A stretch of 44,706 nt of DNA from Candidatus Falkowbacteria bacterium RIFOXYC2_FULL_36_12 (GCA_001778235.1 MFGJ01000006.1:196254-240959); one strand, 5' to 3'. Positions 1 through 9,390 are shown, counted from the stretch's first letter. Made by a program: numbers and translations. Notes: generated by a model from the letters alone, not told the origin.

Positions 1-40
1 TGCAGAAGTGAGTGGTGGGGGTCGCAGAAGTGAGTGGTGT
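1..40. repeat. short GCAGAAGTGAGTGGTG direct repeats
   Basis: The motif GCAGAAGTGAGTGGTG occurs at 2-17 and again at 25-40. Related forms follow near 411-425 (GCAGAAACGAGTGGTG) and 557-570. The GAGTGGTG core also appears in the intergenic repeat clusters near 26393, 33172 and 33500, so this looks like a fragment of a dispersed intergenic repeat family. No coding role is visible. Confidence 0.6.
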
Positions 41-56
41 TTATTGTGATTAATTT

Positions 57-353
57 ATGTCAGGTTTTGTATACATAATGTCAAATAGCTTCAATACTGT
101 TTTTTACTGTGGTTCTACTTATGATTTATATAATCGGGTTCTTCAACATAAAGAAAAATTTTTCCCGAATTCATTTTCAGCAAGATATAATTTATTTAAA
201 TTAGTATATTTTGAAAGTTTTGAAGATAGAAGTGATGCGTTGAATCGTGAACGGCAAATAAAGGCTGGCTCAAGACGAAATAAAATTAGGCTTATTGAAT
301 CTATAAATCCTGAATATAAAGATCTGTTTCCTGAATTCGTAGGTGAGACATAA
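57..353 (+). CDS. GIY-YIG domain protein (small endonuclease-like)
   Basis: This 98-residue protein is a single GIY-YIG nuclease-fold domain of the small YhbQ/UPF0213 type. The first signature is present as GFVYIM near residues 3-8, the second as FYCGST at 16-21, followed by a conserved arginine in the DLYNRVLQHK helix and the family-typical ALNRERQIKAGSRRNKIRLI segment at about 61-80. Family members are DNA-nicking folds of largely unknown cellular role and are common in candidate-phyla genomes. The ATG at 57 is the only sensible start. The gene stands alone and is flanked by short repeats on both sides. Confidence 0.85.
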   Translation: MSGFVYIMSNSFNTVFYCGSTYDLYNRVLQHKEKFFPNSFSARYNLFKLVYFESFEDRSDALNRERQIKAGSRRNKIRLIESINPEYKDLFPEFVGET

Positions 354-362
354 TCATAGAAG

Positions 363-568
363 TTGTTCAGAAGACTGCTTCACCCAAGCATCATGTAGGA
401 AATGGGTTCGCAGAAACGAGTGGTGAGTGGGTGATGTCAATGTCCATCTCTTTTGCGAGGAACGATTTATGAATAAAACATTATTAGTGACGACGCAATC
501 TTATGAACAATTATTCAGAAGACTGCTTCACCCAAGCATCATGTAGGAAGTGGGTTCGCAGAAGTGAG
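363..568. repeat. pair of about 58-bp imperfect direct repeats
   Basis: The segment 363-420 recurs at 511-568 with only a few mismatches. Both copies contain CAGAAGACTGCTTCACCCAA followed by GCATCATGTAGGAA and TGGGTTCGCAGAA. They flank about 90 bp of unremarkable sequence between the GIY-YIG gene and the next operon. I see no gene or terminator between 354 and 615. Confidence 0.75.
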
Positions 569-615
569 TGAGACCTGTGTAAAAAATTAGGATTAACGAC
601 TGGTGACTAGAATCT

Positions 616-2151
616 ATGAAAATAACTTTAATTTCATTATCAGAAGATATCGCAGCTCTTGGACTAAGATATTTATCAGCTTACCTAAAGAGACATGGTC
701 ATGATGTCAGGCTGATTTTTTTGCGTGGTCATACGCAGAAAACTGGTTTTGTTTATCAATATTCTGAAAAAATATTAGAGGAAGTAACGGCTTTGTGTCA
801 AAATTCTGATTTGATTGGTATTTCAGTTTATACCAATTATTATGATAGGGTAGTGCAATTGACAAAATGGTTGAAACAACAACTTAAAACTCCGATTATT
901 TGGGGTAATCTGCATGCAACTGTTAGACCTGAAGATAGTTTAAAATACGCGGACATGGTATGTGTCGGTGAAGGTGAGGGGGCGTTGTTAGAACTTGCAG
1001 ATAAAATTGCCAATCATGAAGATTATTCCGAGGTGCAAAATATCTGGCTAAAGATAAATGGTGAAATAAAAAAAAATCCTCACCGAGCTTTAATTCAAGA
1101 TTTGGACAGTTTACCATTTGCTGATTATAACCTTGATGATGATTATGTGCTTGAAGGTGAAGAATTTGTTCAGGTGAAAGTTGACAATTTCCCGGATTAT
1201 TTGCCCAAAACTTTTGACAAAGATCATAACTTGAAAGTTTCTTTTGGTTTTCTTGGTTCACGAGGTTGTCCTCATGCTTGCACTTATTGTGGCAATAATG
1301 TCCGAAAACAACTTTATGAAGGCCAGAGATACTTGCGATTTCGTTCTGCTGAAAATATTGTAAGAGAATTAAAACTTCGGCTAAAACAGTTTCCATATAT
1401 TGAGATGTTTTCTTTTATTGATGATGCGTTTACAGCTCAACCACTTGAAGAAATTGAAAAATTTTGTCAACTGTACAAGGAAGAAATCAATATACCTTTT
1501 CGCTGTTTTGCCAGTCCGATGACACTCACAGCTGAAAAATTGGACTTATTGATAGATGCTGGCTTGCAACATATTGGTATTGGGATTCAAAGTGGGAGTG
1601 ATAGAATGCAAAAATTTTATAAAAGGTATAATAATGCAGAAAAGATACTCACAGCTGGGCAATTATTAAAGAAACATCGGGTTAACATTGCACCGCCATG
1701 TTATGATATAATAGTAGATAATCCTTATGAAAAAAATGAAGATTACATTGAAACCCTGAAATTGCTAATCCAGATTCCAAAGCCATATCATCTTAGTTTG
1801 TTTTCAATTGTTTTCTATCCTGGGACTGAAATGAATAAAATTGCTACGGAAGATGGTTTGCTCAAAGATGAGATTGAAGAAGTATCACGAAAATCCTGGG
1901 GATTGCCTGATTTTTCTGGAATTAATTTAATTTTTTATTTAATCAGTTTCAATGGCAATTTCAAGTGGCTGGCAAAATATTTTGCCAATGAAAAGAGGTT
2001 GGAATTTATAAATAAAAAATCAAGGTATAAAATTTGGAGGCCATTATTTACAGTGGCAAAAATTTTTTTTCTTGGGAAGGAAACTATAAAAGCAATATTT
2101 CGAGGTGATATAATTAAAAAAATAAGATGGGTTTTTGAATCTAAAGGTTAA
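616..2151 (+). CDS. B12-binding radical SAM protein
   Basis: The 511-residue protein has the class B radical SAM layout. Residues 1-150 form a Rossmann-like cobalamin-binding domain (GISVYTNYYDRVVQL, then a VCVGEGEG segment). The radical SAM core follows, with the 4Fe-4S cysteines in CPHACTYC at C218, C222 and C225 and a GIGIQSGSDRMQKFYKR segment near 320-340. The C-terminal 100 residues are basic and hydrophobic, as in relatives acting on lipid-linked or hydrophobic substrates. Related enzymes perform C- or P-methylations and rearrangements. Placed at the head of the phosphonate operon it could act on a phosphonate (Fom3 of fosfomycin synthesis is a class B enzyme) or on a lipid or glycan. 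The substrate cannot be read from sequence. The following gene starts right after its stop. Confidence 0.85.
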   Translation: MKITLISLSEDIAALGLRYLSAYLKRHGHDVRLIFLRGHTQKTGFVYQYSEKILEEVTALCQNSDLIGISVYTNYYDRVVQLTKWLKQQLKTPIIWGNLHATVRPEDSLKYADMVCVGEGEGALLELADKIANHEDYSEVQNIWLKINGEIKKNPHRALIQDLDSLPFADYNLDDDYVLEGEEFVQVKVDNFPDYLPKTFDKDHNLKVSFGFLGSRGCPHACTYCGNNVRKQLYEGQRYLRFRSAENIVRELKLRLKQFPYIEMFSFIDDAFTAQPLEEIEKFCQLYKEEINIPFRCFASPMTLTAEKLDLLIDAGLQHIGIGIQSGSDRMQKFYKRYNNAEKILTAGQLLKKHRVNIAPPCYDIIVDNPYEKNEDYIETLKLLIQIPKPYHLSLFSIVFYPGTEMNKIATEDGLLKDEIEEVSRKSWGLPDFSGINLIFYLISFNGNFKWLAKYFANEKRLEFINKKSRYKIWRPLFTVAKIFFLGKETIKAIFRGDIIKKIRWVFESKG

Positions 2152-2152
2152 T

Positions 2153-2998
2153 ATGGAAAATATTGAGAATTACAATGAAATGTTAAACGCTGAAGCTGAC
2201 CACTGGGATGAGTTTGAACGAGATTTTATTGAAAATAAAAAAATAATCCCGTGGTGGCTTGATCTACAGCGAGCATCAAAAGTTGCTCCAAATACGAACG
2301 AGGGGTTAGATCCATACAAGGAAAACTTAGTTAGAGGTAAATATAAACAGAAAATATTAGAAAATTGCAATTCTGGCGATAAGGTGCTTGATATTGGTTG
2401 CGGTTCTGGTTGGTTATCACTCGAATTGGCTAGAAAAGGTTGCCAGGTGACGGCTATTGACATCAGTCCATATAGAATTGCCTTAGCCAAAGCTTATTTG
2501 GCAAAAATTCAAAAAACTGAAACTTTACTTGGATCAATTAATTATATTTGCGGTGATATAAAAGAAGTAGAGTTGGCGAGTCCATTAGATGTAATTGTTG
2601 CTTGGGATTCATTGCATCATTTTCCCAGCTTGGATGAATTGTTTGAAAGATTAAAACAATTTCTCAAGCCAGAGGGAAAAATCGTTTGTTATGACCATCT
2701 GGGATCAAAATTTATAGAGAACCTAGGAAAAATCAGGCGCTATTTTGTTGAAGAAAAGGTATCTGCGTTTGAAGATGTTTCTCAAGATGAAATTCATGAA
2801 TTTATAAACAAGCATTTTCAAATTGAAGAAAAGAGATATAGGATAAGTGCTCCATTCCGACTATTGGCTTTTGCATTGTTTAGATATGATTTTTTTAATT
2901 TCTTAATCAGACCCGCAGTGGCCATGGATGAAATTATTTGCAACAAACTAAAATTTTTAGGTAAGGAATTTATTTTTATAAAAGCTAAAAACAAATAA
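2153..2998 (+). CDS. class I SAM-dependent methyltransferase
   Basis: This is a Rossmann-fold methyltransferase. Motif I is VLDIGCGSGWLSLEL at about residues 77-91, followed by the acidic ribose-binding end of strand 2 (VTAIDIS) and the post-motif WDSLHHF. The C-terminal 80 residues are basic and partly hydrophobic, so membrane association is possible. A frame-compatible TTG exists at 2135, but the ATG at 2153 sits just after the upstream stop (2149-2151) with an AAAGG ribosome-binding site at 2143-2147, so I chose the ATG. The gene is tightly coupled to the radical SAM gene and to the membrane protein at 3000. Substrate unknown. Confidence 0.8.
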   Translation: MENIENYNEMLNAEADHWDEFERDFIENKKIIPWWLDLQRASKVAPNTNEGLDPYKENLVRGKYKQKILENCNSGDKVLDIGCGSGWLSLELARKGCQVTAIDISPYRIALAKAYLAKIQKTETLLGSINYICGDIKEVELASPLDVIVAWDSLHHFPSLDELFERLKQFLKPEGKIVCYDHLGSKFIENLGKIRRYFVEEKVSAFEDVSQDEIHEFINKHFQIEEKRYRISAPFRLLAFALFRYDFFNFLIRPAVAMDEIICNKLKFLGKEFIFIKAKNK

Positions 2999-2999
2999 A

Positions 3000-5447
3000 A
3001 TGAACAAAAAACAAATATTCATCTTGGTAGGATTACTTTGCGTGCTTTTTGTTTTAGTTTTAATTAATTCTGGTGGATTTATAATGTTGGGTGGAGAGGG
3101 TAATTACTTTCTTGATTTTTCAACCGTAAAGGATTTACACCACCACAGTTGGGTAGATTTTAATTCAGGAACTGGCGCGCCTGGTGTATTGTTCAATTTT
3201 GCTGCTTTAAATTTTGATTTTTTCAGCTTACTGCAGATTATTGGTTTAACCAGATTTTGGTTGGGAATAATCTGGGTGTTTTTGATTTACGCCATGCCTT
3301 TTGTGGCTATGTTTGTTTTACTGTTTAAAACATTAAAAATTGAATTCAACTGGTCAATAATTTTATCACTCTTTTACATCTTAACACCTTTTTCTGTGGC
3401 ACATTTTGATGCTCAAATACTCTGGAGCACTCTGCCATTTTTTGTTTTGCCTGCAGTATTTTCAATAATGCATTATTTTTATGAACAAAAATTAAAACTA
3501 TTCATTTTGTTTGGTCTATTTACCTTTATCTTTAGTTTTACCTTTGCCAATATTCCATACTTAGCTGTTTTTCATATTTTTTTAATTTTGTCATTGATTT
3601 TAATCCCGCTGACAAAAAATAAACGAATTTTAATTGGTAACAGTTTATTAATATTTTTATTACTTGAATTAAGTTTTTTTGTTTTCAATTTTTGGTGGTT
3701 TGTGCCGATGATTTTTTCGTCCTTTGCTACTGGCACAAACCTATATAATGATGATTTTGCAGTTAGCTGGGCTAATTCCGCCATTGCCAATGATGCCCTG
3801 ATTAGGATCTTATCGCTAAGAAGTTTGACCAGCTTCACCCATAAACCAACTTCATTTATAGAAGTTTTTTATAACTTTCCGCTAATAAAAATTTTGCTGT
3901 TTGCTCCGGTTATTTACATTGTTTCTTATTTTGCGAGACTAAAAAAAGCCACCAGTAAATTAATTTACCCTTTATTTGCTTTTTTTCTGTTTTTTATTTT
4001 TTTGAATAAGGGCGCTAATGCACCATTTGGTGAGATCTATGTTTTTTTAATCAAATACTTGCCATTTTTCAATGTATTCAAATCTCCGTGGGAAAAATTT
4101 AGCATTTTATTAATTTTTATTATTGTTGTTTTTCTTGCCATTAGCTTGCCACGAGAAAAGAAAAAATGGTTTTTATATGGCTCAATTATTTACATTTCAA
4201 TTATGGCCATGCCATTTTTTCTCATTCAGTTTAATCCAGCATACCAGATTGAAGCTGATAAATATGTGAGCAAGCAGTTTATTGATAAAATTGCCTATTC
4301 GCAATGGAGAAAAATCGTCAATGATGATCAGCAGGATTATCGAATTTTTAGTCTACCTGGATCGTTGAATTACCAAGTTACAATGTTCAGCCATGACAAT
4401 CTGTATTATCGTGGTATGGACCCGCTAGTATTTGCTGTAAATAAATCTTTTATCACAGTTTATGGCAGTAATAAATTTGAAAATATTTATAAAAATCTAA
4501 ACAATGAAAATATTGAGAATATTTTTGACATCCTCGGTGTTGGAAGAATATTATTAAATACTGACATATACCCATCATTTTTGTTTAAGGAGACTCAATC
4601 TTTTGAAGAATTGGATGAAATATTTTCTGCCAAATTTGAAAAATGGAATGACGGACCAATAAGTATGTATTCTTTACCTACCAGACCGATTGTTTACACT
4701 GCAAATTCAATACAGCAAACAGCTTATAATTTCCAGTCATTAACATCGCTTGTTTCTGATAAAAATTTTGATCCCAAAGCGATTTATCTAATGTCCGATA
4801 CTACAACTCAACAAATCAATTTTGTTTTACCAGAAAAAGAGATAAAGACACCAACTATTGAATTCAAAAAAATCAACCCATCAGAATATAAAGTTATTGT
4901 TCACAATGCTTTAGAAAATTTTCCTTTGATTTTGAATAATACATTTGATGAAAAATGGCGGGTTTATAATACGGACATTGATAAATCAGAAAATTTGGAT
5001 ATAGACAGAATAATTATTAACGAAGGAAATAGTGGAGCTGCCAATAGAGAACAAATTCCAATATATATAAAAAATAATGAAATTTCAGAATTAGGGACTG
5101 AAGATCTGGCTGATTTTATTAGCGCCAAGAGAAATAATGCTATTCAGAATGACAACTTGTCAGATGTGAAACTACGAGAACTATTATCTGCAAATCAGAT
5201 ATCGGCTGATAAACATTTTATTGCAAATGGATTTGCAAATTCATGGTGGATTGATTTATCTGAAATAAAACAAGAACAAAAATTTGTAGATAATGGTGAT
5301 AACACAATTGATTTTGAGCTGACTTTATTTTACGAACCAGAAAAACTTTTAATTGCCAGTAAAATTGTCACTGTCGTAGCCATAATAACTGGAGTCATAA
5401 TATTAATATTTATAAGAAAAAAATATGAGTCTAGAACATCGAATTGA
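3000..5447 (+). CDS. large polytopic membrane protein, probable GT-C-like glycosyltransferase (YfhO-like)
   Basis: The 815-residue protein has about a dozen hydrophobic segments in its first 430 residues, a long extracytoplasmic region (about 430-780) and a final membrane helix at about 785-808 followed by a basic tail. This matches YfhO and arabinofuranosyltransferase-like GT-C enzymes, which use polyprenyl-linked sugars outside the membrane. A conserved loop (FNVFKSPWEKF near 355-370) recurs in the second membrane protein of this operon (YKVFREPQKW), so the two are related. An acidic pair-rich first loop (GEGNYFLD) fits a GT-C catalytic loop, but I cannot assign donor or acceptor. Its end overlaps the PEP mutase gene by 23 bp, implying one transcript. 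Confidence 0.65.
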   Translation: MNKKQIFILVGLLCVLFVLVLINSGGFIMLGGEGNYFLDFSTVKDLHHHSWVDFNSGTGAPGVLFNFAALNFDFFSLLQIIGLTRFWLGIIWVFLIYAMPFVAMFVLLFKTLKIEFNWSIILSLFYILTPFSVAHFDAQILWSTLPFFVLPAVFSIMHYFYEQKLKLFILFGLFTFIFSFTFANIPYLAVFHIFLILSLILIPLTKNKRILIGNSLLIFLLLELSFFVFNFWWFVPMIFSSFATGTNLYNDDFAVSWANSAIANDALIRILSLRSLTSFTHKPTSFIEVFYNFPLIKILLFAPVIYIVSYFARLKKATSKLIYPLFAFFLFFIFLNKGANAPFGEIYVFLIKYLPFFNVFKSPWEKFSILLIFIIVVFLAISLPREKKKWFLYGSIIYISIMAMPFFLIQFNPAYQIEADKYVSKQFIDKIAYSQWRKIVNDDQQDYRIFSLPGSLNYQVTMFSHDNLYYRGMDPLVFAVNKSFITVYGSNKFENIYKNLNNENIENIFDILGVGRILLNTDIYPSFLFKETQSFEELDEIFSAKFEKWNDGPISMYSLPTRPIVYTANSIQQTAYNFQSLTSLVSDKNFDPKAIYLMSDTTTQQINFVLPEKEIKTPTIEFKKINPSEYKVIVHNALENFPLILNNTFDEKWRVYNTDIDKSENLDIDRIIINEGNSGAANREQIPIYIKNNEISELGTEDLADFISAKRNNAIQNDNLSDVKLRELLSANQISADKHFIANGFANSWWIDLSEIKQEQKFVDNGDNTIDFELTLFYEPEKLLIASKIVTVVAIITGVIILIFIRKKYESRTSN

Positions 5448-7158
5448 TAATGTAAAGAGGATTGGTTTGTTAAAAAAGAAAATTCAGCAAAAAGGCTTTG
5501 TCAGAATAATTGAAACGCATAATGCTATTTCAGGATTGATTGCAAATGACTCCACGGTTGTACTTGATACAGGTGAACAGCGTGAATTTGATGGTTTTTG
5601 GGAAAGCTCTTTGACTGATTCTGCTTCAAAAGGATTTCCAGACATTGAACTTGTAAGTCTGGATTCACGGCTAGAAACTATTTCTCAAATTTTGGAGGTT
5701 ACTGACAAGCCAATGATTGTAGATGGTGACACTGGCGGAGATTTTAACCAATTTGAGTATATGGTAAAAAAGCTTGAGAGAGCTGGAGTCTCAATGGTGA
5801 TAATTGAAGATAAGGTATTCCCAAAAAGAAATAGTTTAGAAGCTGGAACAAGGCAAACCTTGGAAAAGCCAGAAGTTTTTGCCGAAAAAATTAGACGGGG
5901 AATTGAAATTAAATCTGACCCGGATTTTTTAGTGGTTGCCAGGATTGAAAGCTTGATTGCTGGTTTTGGCTTGCAAGATGCGATTGAACGAGCAGAGCTG
6001 TATTTAAAAGCTGGGGCTGATGGTATTATGATACATTCAAAAGATGCTGACCCAAGTCAAATTATTGAATTTGCTAAAAAATTCAAATCTTTCCCGCCTG
6101 AACTGATCAAGGAAAAACTTCTAATTTGTGTTCCGACAACCTATAACTCATTAACCTGCAGTCAGCTCGCTGGATATGGTTTTAATATTATAATTCATGC
6201 CAATCATAATCTTCGGGCAGCGTATAAAGCGATGGAAGATGTTTGCAAACAAATTTTGACCTATGACCGAACAGCAGAAGCTGATGAGATTTGCACCCCG
6301 ATAAAATCAATTTTTGCTAAAGTTGGATTTTTGTCTGTCAAGGAAAAGGATAAACAAGCAGCTCAAAAACTAAAATCAAAACTTAAGGTTGTGATTCCAT
6401 CGGCTGGGGTAAATGAATTGACACGACAACTCGGTAAACCAATTGCCTTGGTTGAAATTAATAACAAGAAACTGATTGAGAGACAACTGGAAAACTTTTA
6501 TAACTGCGGATTGGACAATATCGTGCTTATCCGAGGATTTGGGGCTGAACTGTTCACTTTGGAAAATATTGAATATTTTGATAACCCGGACTTTGAGAAA
6601 ACATTTGTACTAGAATCATTATTCAAAGCCAAAGAAGCGTTGACTGGATCATTTATCTATATTAATTCTGATTTAATTATTAACGAAAGTATCCTACGAA
6701 ACTTAATGACACTGGAAAAAAATCCTGAAGTTGATGTGGCTGTGGTGGTTGATAATTCTTTCCAATACCATAAACACAACATTGATAAAAAACTTGATTT
6801 AGTTAGAACAAATAAAGGATCAAAAATCGACCCAATAAGATTAATCGCCGATAACTTTAGTGAAGATGCAGAATATATTGGTAAAAATATAGATAGTGAT
6901 ATTGCCCATTATGAATTTATTGGCGTGGCTTATTTTTCAGAAAAAGGCACACAGAAGTTGCACCAAATTTATAACCAAGCAAAAACTGCTAATCGGGCTC
7001 TCCATGAATCAAGTAGCTTTGGAATGAACAGTTTTACAGATATATTGCAAGAATTAATAAATACTGGGACCAAAGTAAAAGTTTTGAAAACATATCAAGG
7101 CTGGATGGAAATTCATAACCAAGAGGATCTTGAAATAGCTAAACAAATTTATGCTTAA
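5425..7158 (+). CDS. aepX: phosphoenolpyruvate mutase fused to nucleotidyltransferase-like domain
   Basis: Residues 1-310 are a PEP mutase of the isocitrate lyase superfamily, which converts PEP to phosphonopyruvate, the entry step of nearly all phosphonate synthesis. Diagnostic features are DGDTGGD at 100-106 (Mg ligands), the EDKVFPKRNS gating loop at 128-137 whose Asn separates mutases from hydrolases and lyases, R173 (ARIES) and H204 (MIHSKD). Residues about 318-577 have a nucleotidyltransferase-like fold (GKPIALVEINNKKLIERQL, YINSDLIIN, GWMEIHNQEDLEIA), but the GxGxR phosphate loop is absent, its place taken by VIPSAGVNELTRQL. The bifunctional layout recalls Fom1, where the cytidylyltransferase is at the other end. 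The gene overlaps both neighbours (23 bp upstream, 8 bp downstream). Confidence 0.92.
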   Translation: MSLEHRIDNVKRIGLLKKKIQQKGFVRIIETHNAISGLIANDSTVVLDTGEQREFDGFWESSLTDSASKGFPDIELVSLDSRLETISQILEVTDKPMIVDGDTGGDFNQFEYMVKKLERAGVSMVIIEDKVFPKRNSLEAGTRQTLEKPEVFAEKIRRGIEIKSDPDFLVVARIESLIAGFGLQDAIERAELYLKAGADGIMIHSKDADPSQIIEFAKKFKSFPPELIKEKLLICVPTTYNSLTCSQLAGYGFNIIIHANHNLRAAYKAMEDVCKQILTYDRTAEADEICTPIKSIFAKVGFLSVKEKDKQAAQKLKSKLKVVIPSAGVNELTRQLGKPIALVEINNKKLIERQLENFYNCGLDNIVLIRGFGAELFTLENIEYFDNPDFEKTFVLESLFKAKEALTGSFIYINSDLIINESILRNLMTLEKNPEVDVAVVVDNSFQYHKHNIDKKLDLVRTNKGSKIDPIRLIADNFSEDAEYIGKNIDSDIAHYEFIGVAYFSEKGTQKLHQIYNQAKTANRALHESSSFGMNSFTDILQELINTGTKVKVLKTYQGWMEIHNQEDLEIAKQIYA

Positions 7159-8263
7159 AAGTTTTGAAATCATCAATTTATTAAAAGCAAGAAATTTAAA
7201 TTTTATCAGCGGTGTTCCCTGCAGTATTTTCAAGGATTTTTTAATTGAGCTAAATAATGATTCTGACTTTCAACATTTGAGCGCAACCAGTGAGGGTGAA
7301 GCCTGCGGATTGGCTACTGGATATTATTTAGCCACAGCAAAGTTGCCGATAGTTTATATGCAAAATTCTGGTTTGGGTAATTCAGTAAATCCCTTAACCT
7401 CTCTGATGGATGAAAAAGTTTACTCTATTCCGGCGATATTGTTTATTTCTTGGAGAGGTGAACCTGGTATGGCCGATGAACCACAGCATGTGAAGATGGG
7501 TGAGATAACAATAAAACTTTTAGAAACACTTGGGATTGAGTACCAGATTGCTGATGAAAATGTTGAAAAATTTGAAATTCAGCTTGATGAATTGACAAAA
7601 CTGGCTTTTGAAAAATCTCGCGCGGTTGCTTTGGTTTTCAGAAAAGGAATAATTGAAAAAAATGACAAGCCAAAGTCACAGCCTCAATTCACCAGAGAAC
7701 AAGCACTGGAAATTTTGTTAATAAAAATTGGTAAGGCTCCAATTATTTCTACTACAGGGAAAACATCCAGAGAAATATTTGAGTTAAGAGAAAAATATGG
7801 TCAAGATCACGATTCAGACTTTCTGACCGTTGGCTCAATGGGATGTAGTGCCAGCATTGGTTTTTCTATTGCCAAAAATACTGATAAACCGGTATTTGTA
7901 ATTGATGGTGACGGTGCGGTGTTAATGAAAATGGGTACTCTAGCTACAATTGGTAATTATAGTGCTGAAAATTTTATTCATATTGTCGTGGATAACTCAA
8001 GTTATGATAGCACTGGCGGTCAATCTACTGTGTCGAAAATTCTTGATTGGCAAAAATTATTTCAGGCTGTTGGCTATAAACAATGTGTAATCGCTCAAAC
8101 TTCTGAACAATTAGAAAATCTGGATATTACTGCTTTGAAAAAACCGGCGGCTGTTATTGTCAAGGTTGACAAAGGCTCACGAGCAGATTTAGGACGACCA
8201 ACAACCACGCCAAATGAAAATAAGCAAAATTTCATGAAATTCATACAATCACAATTGATTTGA
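7151..8263 (+). CDS. aepY: phosphonopyruvate decarboxylase
   Basis: This 370-residue thiamine-diphosphate enzyme decarboxylates phosphonopyruvate to phosphonoacetaldehyde, the irreversible step that pulls the unfavourable mutase reaction forward. The N-terminal pyrimidine-binding half carries the ATSEGEACGLATGYYLAT segment with the catalytic-type glutamate and MQNSGLGNSVNPLTSL. The C-terminal half has the ThDP/Mg motif GDG at 253-255 ending in DNSSYDSTGGQ. Length and order match the family exactly. The ATG at 7151 lies inside the end of the mutase frame (8-bp overlap), which indicates translational coupling. Gene order mutase-decarboxylase is the classical phosphonate signature. Confidence 0.93.
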   Translation: MLKSFEIINLLKARNLNFISGVPCSIFKDFLIELNNDSDFQHLSATSEGEACGLATGYYLATAKLPIVYMQNSGLGNSVNPLTSLMDEKVYSIPAILFISWRGEPGMADEPQHVKMGEITIKLLETLGIEYQIADENVEKFEIQLDELTKLAFEKSRAVALVFRKGIIEKNDKPKSQPQFTREQALEILLIKIGKAPIISTTGKTSREIFELREKYGQDHDSDFLTVGSMGCSASIGFSIAKNTDKPVFVIDGDGAVLMKMGTLATIGNYSAENFIHIVVDNSSYDSTGGQSTVSKILDWQKLFQAVGYKQCVIAQTSEQLENLDITALKKPAAVIVKVDKGSRADLGRPTTTPNENKQNFMKFIQSQLI

Positions 8264-8300
8264 GAAGTTGAGTTTTGTGATTTATACTTTTTAGGGCTAT

Positions 8301-9383
8301 ATGCAAGAAATTTATATTGGAATAGAAAAAATTTCAAAACTTGATGAAATTATCAATAAAATTCAGCCTAAAGAAATTTTACTTGTCACTGGCAGTAATT
8401 CTTTTGAAAAATCAGGTGCGAAAAATTTGTTAATGCCAATTTTAGACCATTACAAAATAATTTTATTTGAAAAAAACTCTGGTAGTCCAGAACAAAGTGA
8501 AATTGACCAAGGTGTTGAATCAATGGAAAAAAAATCAGTTCAACTAATTATTGCTGTTGGTGGCGGATCAGTACTTGATACGGCTAAACTGATAAATTTC
8601 CAGTGTTTAAAAGTTCCGTTAATTGCAATACCAACCACGGCTGGTTCTGGGGCTGAATCAACTCATTTTGCAGTTGTTTACAAGAATAAGACAAAATATT
8701 CAATTGCAGATGAAACAATATTGCCAAATTATGTATTTTTATTCCCTGAATTAATCTATAATCTGCCGAAACAAACTTCTGCTACAGCTGGATTTGACGC
8801 TTTGGCCCAAGGAATTGAATCATTTTGGTCAATTAACTCCAATCGTGAATCTGAACGACTTTCAGAACAAGCAATAAAAATTTGCTTCAATTATTTAAAA
8901 CCAGCAGTCTGTGATCATTCAGTTTCGGCGATGCAACAAATGCAGATTGGGGCCAATTTATCTGGACAGGCGATTAACATCAGCCGGACCACTGCTCCCC
9001 ATGCAATATCATACCCGATGACTTCATATTTCAATATTGTTCATGGTCAGGCTGTGGCTCTGACTTTGTCAGAAATATTGAAATTCAACTTTGGGATTAC
9101 TGAAATAGATTGTAATGATAAACGAGGAGTACAATTTGTAAAAAATAAGTTAAATAAACTGTTAAAAATAATCTGCGCTAATACAGCTCAAGAAGCAAGT
9201 GAAAAATTAAAAACATTAGCCAAAGACATTGATTTACAAACGAAGCTTGGTGAAGTGGGGATAGATAGCGATGAAAAAATTGAATTAATACTTAAACATG
9301 GATTCAATTCTGAAAGAATGAAAAATAACCCAAGGGAAATAACACGAGATGATTTAAATACAATTTTGTTTAATTTACGATAA
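8301..9383 (+). CDS. iron-containing alcohol dehydrogenase, probable phosphonoacetaldehyde reductase
   Basis: The 360-residue protein belongs to the group III (iron-type) alcohol dehydrogenases. The NAD(P)-binding GGGSVLDTAKL segment is at about 93-103 and IPTTAGSGAESTHFAV follows. By context it should reduce phosphonoacetaldehyde to 2-hydroxyethylphosphonate, as FomC and PhpC do. Metal ligands align to D166 (GFDALAQG), H234 (APHAIS) and H248 (VHGQA), but the position of the second canonical ligand, usually His four residues after the Asp, is Gln170. Either this is a subfamily trait or the metal site is altered. The gene starts 37 bp after the decarboxylase. No transaminase is present, so the product is more likely the alcohol than 2-aminoethylphosphonate. 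Confidence 0.85.
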   Translation: MQEIYIGIEKISKLDEIINKIQPKEILLVTGSNSFEKSGAKNLLMPILDHYKIILFEKNSGSPEQSEIDQGVESMEKKSVQLIIAVGGGSVLDTAKLINFQCLKVPLIAIPTTAGSGAESTHFAVVYKNKTKYSIADETILPNYVFLFPELIYNLPKQTSATAGFDALAQGIESFWSINSNRESERLSEQAIKICFNYLKPAVCDHSVSAMQQMQIGANLSGQAINISRTTAPHAISYPMTSYFNIVHGQAVALTLSEILKFNFGITEIDCNDKRGVQFVKNKLNKLLKIICANTAQEASEKLKTLAKDIDLQTKLGEVGIDSDEKIELILKHGFNSERMKNNPREITRDDLNTILFNLR

Positions 9384-9390
9384 ACTTTTT

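Noticed and set aside
923-1396. Minus-strand open frame of 157 codons opposite the radical SAM gene
   Set aside because: It lies wholly within a gene with clear motifs on the other strand, has no family features, and no ribosome-binding site.
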